Below, in pieces: positions 58,789 through 64,000 of a DNA stretch of 64,000 nucleotides (positions are counted from its first letter, which is position 1; every line of letters starts with the position of its first letter). A program made the translations under genes and the position numbers. Below the pieces are notes generated by a model. That model saw only the letters and a program-made list of their open reading frames with translations. It was not told the origin of the DNA and did no database searches. The DNA comes from Thiohalocapsa sp. (GTDB taxonomy: Bacteria > Pseudomonadota > Gammaproteobacteria > Chromatiales > Chromatiaceae), in contig NZ_JAJDNQ010000009.1 of the NCBI RefSeq assembly GCF_022340605.1, positions 22,509 to 86,508 of the forward strand, in the 5' to 3' direction.

Positions 58789-60033
58789 ATGCCCAGCGCC
58801 ACCCTGACCTTCGTTTTCGCCATCGAGCGCGGCGCCCCCGCGCCCTTGACCCTGCACCGCACCAAGGCCGCGGTGCCCTTCGCCGGCAAGTACCGCGTCA
58901 TCGATTTCACCCTGGCCAACTGCCTGCATTCCGGGCAGCGCCAGGTGCTGGTGCTGACGCAGTACAAGTCGCATTCACTGCACAAGCACTTGCGCGATGC
59001 CTGGTCGTTGTTCAACGCGGAGCTGGGCGAGTTCATCACCGCCGTGCCGCCGCAGATGCGCGGTGGCAGCGGCTGGTACGGTGGCGTGCTCGACGCGCTG
59101 CGCCAGAACCGCTACCTCATCGAGCGCTCCCGCGCGAAGCACTTGCTGCTGCTCGACGGCGGCGTCGTCTATCGCATGGACTACGCCGAGCTGATCCGCT
59201 GTCACCGCGAGCAGGGCGCCGGCGTGACTTGCGCGGTGCGTCCCGCGGGCGGGGCGCTGGCACCCTGCGAGGTGATGCTGGACTGCGATGCCGCGGACCG
59301 GATCATCGGTCTGCACCCGACGCCCGCGGACCTGCCCACGGACACGCTGTTCGACGCCCCCATGGGCGTCTACGTGGTGGACAGGTCGCTGCTGCTGGCG
59401 GAGCTGGATGCGCTGGCGGCGGCCGAGGCGGACGCGGCGCCGGCCGCCTTCGCCGAGTCCCCGCCGGGCGCCGGGGCGGATCTCGCCACCCACCTGCTGC
59501 CGCGGCTGCTGGACCGCGAGACGGTCTGCGCCTACCGCTTCGGCGGCGAGCGCGGCCGCGTGACGCCGGACCGCTATTGGAGCGACCTCGGCTCCACCGA
59601 CGCCTATTTCCGCGCCAACATGGCGCTGCTGGCGGCCGATCCGCCGCTGGACCTGTACCAGGCGGACTGGAACATCCTCACCTATCAGGGCCAGTACCCG
59701 CCGGCGCGCACCGTGCCCGGCCCCAAGTCCGGCAACGAGGGCATTTTCGTCAACTCCATGCTCGCCTCCGGCACCGTGATTCGCGGCGGCGGCGTCAGCC
59801 ACTCCGTGTTGTTCCCGCTGGTGCAGGTGGAGGACGGCGCCATCGTCGACGAGGCCATCCTGTTCGAAGGGGTCAAGGTGGGCGAGGGCGCCCAGATCCG
59901 CCGCTGCATCTGCGACAAGGACGTCGTCATCGGCCCCGGCGAGCGCATCGGCTTCGACCGCGCCGCTGACGAGGCGCGCTTCGATGTCTCGCCGGACGGG
60001 ATCGTCGTGATTCCGAAGGGGCAGACGGTCTGA
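58789..60033 (+). CDS. GlgC-like nucleotidyltransferase with altered catalytic motifs
   Basis: A 414-residue protein aligned along its length with ADP-glucose pyrophosphorylase: KYRVIDFTLANCLHSG near residue 34, TQYKSHSLHKHL near 62, WYGGVLDAL near 100, a left-handed beta-helix end with GCVI-like repeats. The normally invariant GGxGTRL loop reads AIERGAPAP (11-19), the GDH metal/catalytic segment reads DGG (123-125), and the EKP substrate lysine region reads HPTP (176-179). Catalysis as in GlgC looks unlikely; a regulatory subunit is possible. A true glgC is not in the window. Confidence 0.75.
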   Translation: MPSATLTFVFAIERGAPAPLTLHRTKAAVPFAGKYRVIDFTLANCLHSGQRQVLVLTQYKSHSLHKHLRDAWSLFNAELGEFITAVPPQMRGGSGWYGGVLDALRQNRYLIERSRAKHLLLLDGGVVYRMDYAELIRCHREQGAGVTCAVRPAGGALAPCEVMLDCDAADRIIGLHPTPADLPTDTLFDAPMGVYVVDRSLLLAELDALAAAEADAAPAAFAESPPGAGADLATHLLPRLLDRETVCAYRFGGERGRVTPDRYWSDLGSTDAYFRANMALLAADPPLDLYQADWNILTYQGQYPPARTVPGPKSGNEGIFVNSMLASGTVIRGGGVSHSVLFPLVQVEDGAIVDEAILFEGVKVGEGAQIRRCICDKDVVIGPGERIGFDRAADEARFDVSPDGIVVIPKGQTV

Positions 60034-60076
60034 GCAGCGCTTCCGGCCGGCGCCGCGGCTTGCCCGACCCGCGTCG

Positions 60077-60763
60077 ATGAGTCCCGACGGCTATCCGCAG
60101 CAGTCGGCCGCCCGGGTCGGCCCGCGCATGCGCGCCGTGTTCGAGGTGCTGCTCGCCGCCCACGGCCCCCAGCATTGGTGGCCCGCCGAGACGCCCTTCG
60201 AGGTGATGGTGGGCGCCATCCTCACCCAGAACACCGCCTGGACCAACGTCGAGAAGGCGCTCGCGCGCGTTACCGGGCGCATCGCGCTGTCGCCTGAGGC
60301 GCTCGCGGGCCTGCCGCGACCGGAGCTGGCGGACATGCTGCGCCCGGTGGGCTACTTCAACGTCAAGGCGCAGCGGCTGCAGCGCTTCTGCGCCGAACTG
60401 CTGGACGCCGGCGGCGAGGCGGCCCTGGCGGCCGAGGACACCGCGGCCCTGCGCCGGCGCCTGCTCGCCATGCACGGCGTCGGGCCTGAGACCTGTGACG
60501 ACATGCTGCTCTACGCCTTCGAGCGGCCCGTCTTCGTCGTCGATGCCTACACCCGCCGGCTGTTCGGCCGCCTCGGCATGCTCACCGGCACCGAGGGCTA
60601 TGAAACGATCCGCGCCCTGTTCGAGCAGGTGCTCGGCCCCGACACCGCGCTGTTCAACGAATACCACGCCCTCATCGTCCGCCACGCCAAGGACGTCTGC
60701 CGCTCGCGGCGACCGCTGTGCGATGGCTGCGTGCTCCGGGGCGGCTGCCCCGGAGCGGTTTGA
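60077..60763 (+). CDS. Endonuclease III-like DNA glycosylase
   Basis: A 228-residue helix-hairpin-helix-GPD protein. FEVMVGAILTQNTAW near residue 42, the hairpin MHGVGPETCDDMLLYA near 132 and catalytic aspartate in VFVVDAYTRRLF near 154 are clear. The four iron-sulfur cysteines have the spacing C-x6-C-x2-C-x5-C at the C-terminus. The lysine that makes Nth a beta-lyase (in GVGRKTA) is absent here (GVGPETC), so it is probably a monofunctional glycosylase, perhaps like the 3-methyladenine glycosylase MagIII of Helicobacter. Confidence 0.85.
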   Translation: MSPDGYPQQSAARVGPRMRAVFEVLLAAHGPQHWWPAETPFEVMVGAILTQNTAWTNVEKALARVTGRIALSPEALAGLPRPELADMLRPVGYFNVKAQRLQRFCAELLDAGGEAALAAEDTAALRRRLLAMHGVGPETCDDMLLYAFERPVFVVDAYTRRLFGRLGMLTGTEGYETIRALFEQVLGPDTALFNEYHALIVRHAKDVCRSRRPLCDGCVLRGGCPGAV

Positions 60764-60813
60764 AGGCACGCGAACCAAGCGGCCCCGCGGCTTCGCTTCA
60801 CGCGCCCGGCGCC

Positions 60814-60836
60814 GTGGGAGCGGCGTCCCCGCCGCG
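60814..60836. repeat. Family B partial hairpin, second copy of the short form
   Basis: The same GTGGGAGCGGCGTCCCCGCC core as at 51506-51527, here in the gap between the convergent glycosylase gene and the SLOG-membrane gene, right before a degenerate family A element. Confidence 0.55.
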
Positions 60837-60851
60837 ATTGCCGCGGCGCCG

Positions 60852-60924
60852 CAGGTCGGGCCGACGCCAGGAGGCCCGACGCCGTCGTTGCCGTCGGGCT
60901 TCGCTATCGCTTAGCCCGACCTAT
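60852..60924. repeat. Dispersed palindromic repeat, family A copy 4 (degenerate)
   Basis: A shortened, diverged family A element: GCAGGTCGGGCCGACG at the left and a clean right hairpin, GTCGGGCT/TAGCCCGAC (60893-60920). With the family B hairpin it could terminate both convergent genes. Confidence 0.6.
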
Positions 60925-60952
60925 GGACTCAGAACGTTTCGTGCCGTTCCGC

Positions 60953-63235
60953 TCAGGTCTCGGGCAACTCCTTCGCGTAGAGCACCGACCACTCGGCCAC
61001 CTCGCCGGCGCAGTCGCGCGCGACCCGCTCGGTGGCGAGCAGGGCGTCCGCACTCCAGCCGCCAAGGTCCTGCGCCGGGGCGCTGGTGGCGGCCTCGATG
61101 CGCTGAAGCAGCCGCGAGAGCTGCTGCCAGCGCCCGCCAGTGAGCTGCGTCGGGCGGGATTCGTCGTCCTCGGGCCGGCCGCCGAGCAGTCGGGCCAGGT
61201 GCGCGGAGCGCTCCGCCAGGCGCCGGCACTCGCTCTGGAATCTGAGGCCGCTCAGCGCTGCCACCGCCGCCGGCAGCAGCGCCACCAGGAACATGAGCCA
61301 GGGCGCCGCCAGGTGTGCCCGCGGCGCGACGGACGCCGGCATGGTGCCGGCCAGCTCCCAGGCGACGATGCCGAGATCCAGCATCACCACGGCCACCACG
61401 GCGCTGCTCAGACGGCGCGCCGCGCGCTCCGTGAGCCGATCCAGCCGGCCCATGACGCGGGCGTTGTCGGCGTGATAAGCCACCTGCCCACGCACCCAGT
61501 GCTCGCGCACCACGGCCAGCGCGCCGCGCGGCCGCGGGCGCACCACGCGCACCTGGAGCGTGCCGCCGTTCCAGCCGGGCAGGGTCTCGTGCGTGCCGAA
61601 GTCGGCCGGTGAGACGGACCGCAGGATGGCATCGAACAGCCAGTCCACCGCGCTCTGGCGCGCCACCCGGGAGGCATACTGCGCCGCCAGCGCCGGCGGC
61701 GGTTGGAAGCTGCCGGCAAGCGGCAGGTAGTACATGGCCCGCAGCCGCTCGGCGAGGTAACGATAGTCCACCGCCAGGTCGCTCCAGTGCTCGGCATTGG
61801 CGCGCTGGGTGTTGCGGGCGATGAACCAGACGATGGCGAGCTTGGCGAACCCGAGCAGCAGCAGGGTCGGCACCAGCCAGTCGCGCGGGGCCGGCTGCCC
61901 AGCGTGCGCCCCAACGTCGGCCCCAACGTCGGCACCAGGGCCCGCAAGCGCGGTCTGCGGCGCGTGCTCGATGGCCTCGACCGTCATCGTCAGCAGCTTC
62001 GCCGCCTCGCTCTGGCCTTCGCCGAGCAGCACCAGGCTTAGCCCCGCCAGCAGCACCGCCGCCACCGCGAGCCCGTAGCCGAGCACGAAGGCACCGCGGT
62101 AGAGGCCGCCGTAGTGGTGGTTGAGCTTGCGGGCGCGGTCGCGCCAGCGGTGGTAGGGAGATAGCGTCTCGTCGAAGGCGCTTTCTCCAGCGCTGGCGCT
62201 CGCGCCGGCACCGGCCGACGGCGGGCTCATGGCGCCACCGCCGGAGCCGCGCTCCAGCCAGCCCTTGAGCCAGGTCCAGGCGCGCTTGCGCCAGCGGTCC
62301 GCGACGTACTCCCGCTCAGGCGCCGGCGGCACGTCTGCGCCCTCGAAAAAGCGCGTGAGCTGCGCCATGGCTTTGCTGCCAGAGCCGTCGTCAGAGCCGC
62401 CGCCAGAGCCGCTCGCCTCCAGCGCCGGATCGGCGACCAGCCGGCGCACCAGCGCATCGATGTCGCGGTCCAGCACAGCGTCCGCCGGCGGCGGCAGGAA
62501 CAGCACCGAATCCAGGTCGTCGTCCGGCTCCAGCAGGCGGATGGAGGCATCGTCGCTGTCGATGAAGATCACCGGCAGCCCGAAGCGCAGCGCCGCGGCG
62601 ATGGTCTCCAGGGTGCCGCCGGCCTTGCCCGGCGCGCGCGGGTCCGCCGCCGCCACCAGCAGGTCCGCCTGGCGCAGCAGCATCGCCGACTGGGCGCGGT
62701 AGCCCTTCTTGCGCTGGGCGGCGGCAAGGTCCGTGTCGGGCTCCGGCTTCTCGTGGATGCCGTCCAGCTCCACGATGTAGCTGCATGCCGCGGCCTGGCG
62801 GTCGAATTCCGCCAGGAACCAGCCATGGCGGCTCGCGCGGTAGCGCTGGATGCCGAAGGGCAGCACCGCCGCCAGCTCGGTCGCCAGGCAGGGCCGCGCC
62901 GGATCGGCGGCGCCCGTGTCCGGCAGCACGTCCAAGCGCTCCAGTGCCAGCACAGCGGCCGTGTCCGCGCCCTCGCAGAGGCCGGTGATCAGCCGCAGCA
63001 GGGGTGGGCGCGTTGCGTCGTAGAAGCCGGTGATCTTGGGCTCGCTGCCCGCCGCTACCGGCACCCCCGGCGTCAGCGCCGCCAGCCGCCGGCCGATGCT
63101 GCCCAGCACCCGGTCCAGCGCCGGGGCCAATCGCGCCTCATCGTCGGCCGTGAGATTGCGCCGCCCGGCGAAGCCGACGCGCAACACCACCCGCGGGCAG
63201 GGCGGCAGGGTGCTCGACTGCTCGGCCTCCATCAT
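60953..63235 (-). CDS. SLOG-like nucleotide-sensor protein with four membrane helices
   Basis: A 760-residue protein. The first 270 residues look like a SLOG/Rossmann-type domain: RVVLRVGFAGRRNL near residue 17, LITGLCEGADTAAV near 82, AVLPFGIQRY near 123, and QADLLVAAADPRAPGKAGGT near 189, with the GGT phosphate-loop-like turn. A Gly/Ser/Ala linker leads to membrane helices near 380-404, 453-473, 609-629 and 643-665; conserved-looking basic and helical segments (DLAVDYRYLAERLRAMYYLP) follow helix two. SLOG domains joined to SLATT-type membrane effectors are known in conflict systems. The second ATG was chosen because GAGGAG lies eight bases upstream (the first ATG is at 63241). The TPR gene lies upstream. 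Confidence 0.65.
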   Translation of the reverse strand: MMEAEQSSTLPPCPRVVLRVGFAGRRNLTADDEARLAPALDRVLGSIGRRLAALTPGVPVAAGSEPKITGFYDATRPPLLRLITGLCEGADTAAVLALERLDVLPDTGAADPARPCLATELAAVLPFGIQRYRASRHGWFLAEFDRQAAACSYIVELDGIHEKPEPDTDLAAAQRKKGYRAQSAMLLRQADLLVAAADPRAPGKAGGTLETIAAALRFGLPVIFIDSDDASIRLLEPDDDLDSVLFLPPPADAVLDRDIDALVRRLVADPALEASGSGGGSDDGSGSKAMAQLTRFFEGADVPPAPEREYVADRWRKRAWTWLKGWLERGSGGGAMSPPSAGAGASASAGESAFDETLSPYHRWRDRARKLNHHYGGLYRGAFVLGYGLAVAAVLLAGLSLVLLGEGQSEAAKLLTMTVEAIEHAPQTALAGPGADVGADVGAHAGQPAPRDWLVPTLLLLGFAKLAIVWFIARNTQRANAEHWSDLAVDYRYLAERLRAMYYLPLAGSFQPPPALAAQYASRVARQSAVDWLFDAILRSVSPADFGTHETLPGWNGGTLQVRVVRPRPRGALAVVREHWVRGQVAYHADNARVMGRLDRLTERAARRLSSAVVAVVMLDLGIVAWELAGTMPASVAPRAHLAAPWLMFLVALLPAAVAALSGLRFQSECRRLAERSAHLARLLGGRPEDDESRPTQLTGGRWQQLSRLLQRIEAATSAPAQDLGGWSADALLATERVARDCAGEVAEWSVLYAKELPET

Positions 63236-63323
63236 GGCCATCGCTCCTCGTGTTGTTCTTGCTGTTTACGCGGTTTCATCTGGCCCCCCACGCTTTGCGC
63301 AAGCATCCTCGGTCGATGGGCCT

Positions 63324-63487
63324 GTGGGAGCGGCACGCTTGGTGCCGCGACCGGCGCTGGCCTTGTGGGAGCGGCACTCCTGGTGCCGCGACCGGCGGCA
63401 AGGCAGCCCACCACGCCCCGATTAACCGCCAAACGGCAGCCAGTCGCGCGGCCCCGATCGCGCCACAAAAGGCAGTGGCGCTCCCAC
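63324..63487. repeat. Dispersed repeat, family B composite copy
   Basis: Two direct copies of the left half, GTGGGAGCGGCA with TGGTGCCGCGACCGGC (63324-63353 and 63365-63395), and one right half ending GTGGCGCTCCCAC (63475-63487). The outer ends are inverted repeats. It suggests repeated insertion or duplication of the element upstream of the SLOG-membrane gene. Confidence 0.75.
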
Positions 63488-63521
63488 GGCGCGGGTGCGT
63501 CTTTAGCAGCCCCTATGGCAA

Positions 63522-63552
63522 GTCGGGTTACGCGATCGCTAACCCGACCTAC
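63522..63552. repeat. Dispersed palindromic repeat, family A half copy
   Basis: A single hairpin, GTCGGGTTA / TAACCCGAC, followed by CTAC, equal to the right half of the full family A element. With the family B element it fills the 385-base gap between the SLOG-membrane gene and the TPR gene. Confidence 0.7.
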
Positions 63553-63620
63553 GCCGGACCCTGTCTCCATGCGCAACGCGAAGTCTCGCCCAGTTCCGGG
63601 CGCGTCGGAGCCAGGCGAGG

Positions 63621-64000
63621 TTATCCCATCTGCGCCTTGAGCTGGGCATGGAGCTGCATGATGGGCGGGTCGAAGGTGATGCCGGCGTTGATGTAGCGGT
63701 CGAGCAGTGCGTAGAGCGCCGCCAGGTGCGCGGAGGCGGCAGTCTGGTCGCCGGTCTGCATCGCGAAGACCGCGAGCTTGTAACGGGACACGGCCAGGTC
63801 CCGCGCCGGCGCCGCGGAGTCGGGATTGGCGTCCAAGAGCCGCTCGCTGATCTCCAGATCGCGCTGGTAGGCGGCGAGCGCGCGCTCGGCATCGCCGGGC
63901 AGGCCGCGGGCGGCGAGGAAGTCGGCGATTCGCTCCAGGCTCACGGAGACATCGCGGGCGGCCTGGGCGGAGTCGGGATTGGCGTCCAAGAGCCGCTCGC
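63621..64000 (-). CDS. Tetratricopeptide-type repeat protein, partial (window edge)
   Basis: The C-terminal 125 residues of a helical repeat protein whose start lies beyond the window. Units of 51 residues are seen: ERLLDANPDSAQAARDVSVS is followed by a DFLAARGLPGDAERALAAYQ helix pair, then ERLLDANPDSAAPARDLAVS begins the next. The 34 bases starting each unit are identical at 63814-63847 and 63967-64000. Such TPR/NPHP3-like arrays act as protein-interaction or sensor parts and are frequent in bacterial signalling and conflict proteins. It lies upstream of the SLOG-membrane gene on the same strand, with repeats between. Confidence 0.75.
   Translation of the reverse strand, partial: ERLLDANPDSAQAARDVSVSLERIADFLAARGLPGDAERALAAYQRDLEISERLLDANPDSAAPARDLAVSRYKLAVFAMQTGDQTAASAHLAALYALLDRYINAGITFDPPIMQLHAQLKAQMG

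Noticed and set aside
60881..60952. Classical terminator between the convergent glycosylase and SLOG-membrane genes
   Set aside because: The hairpin belongs to the dispersed repeat family and has no T-run, so it was listed as a repeat only.

Overview
The window is GC-rich DNA, clearly above 60 percent by eye, from a Gammaproteobacterium. The strongest pointers are three conserved gene orders: thrS-infC-rpmI-rplT-pheS-pheT-ihfA-merR; rpoE-rseA-rseB-rseC-mucD; and lepA-lepB-DUF4845-rnc-era-recO-pdxJ. Codon use, the dispersed palindromes containing GTCGGGTTA, and a hydrogenase maturation gene (hypF) would fit Chromatiales or a neighbouring order. That placement is inference.

Region 1 (1-5.2 kb): a three-gene ABC-2 exporter operon (lipoprotein membrane-fusion protein, ATPase, permease), then class II fumarase on the minus strand. 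Region 2 (5.2-14.6 kb): seven minus-strand genes. A parvulin-like isomerase, a YbdK-type carboxylate-amine ligase and a flavin amine oxidase lie upstream of an overlapping set made of an ATP-grasp ligase, an MFS exporter, an NTF2-like protein and an APC permease. It looks like an unassigned small-molecule pathway. Region 3 (14.9-23.6 kb): a PQQ-type sugar dehydrogenase lipoprotein, divergent from an alpha-amylase-like protein whose catalytic residues are changed. Then come a cyclopropane-fatty-acid-synthase/DUF1365/flavoprotein operon, a truncated sirtuin gene and an unknown membrane protein. Region 4 (23.8-30.4 kb): a MoxR ATPase/VWA pair, yhbY, an acrylyl-CoA-reductase-like gene, a HicAB pair whose toxin frame has a stop at codon 12, class I fumarase and a deleted Uma2 gene.

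Region 5 (30.5-39.5 kb): tRNA-Val(GAC), the translation operon (with infC starting at AUC), ihfA, a MerR regulator and tRNA-Pro(GGG). Both tRNAs have clear promoters and terminators. Region 6 (39.6-44.4 kb): hypF, a heptad-repeat coiled-coil membrane protein and nadB. Region 7 (44.9-56.4 kb): the envelope-stress sigma factor with its anti-sigma module and periplasmic protease, then lepA, lepB, rnc, era, recO and pdxJ. Region 8 (56.8-64 kb): phosphoglycerate mutase, a small membrane protein, a GlgC-like protein with altered catalytic motifs, an endonuclease-III-like glycosylase, and a 760-residue protein joining a SLOG-like nucleotide-binding domain to four membrane segments. The last gene is a tetratricopeptide-type repeat protein that runs off the window edge.

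At least four families of dispersed palindromic or homologous repeats sit in intergenic gaps, several of them inside operons. The best candidates for something undescribed are the SLOG-membrane protein with its TPR neighbour, the ligase/oxidase/exporter cluster, and the two probable pseudoenzymes (amylase-like and GlgC-like).
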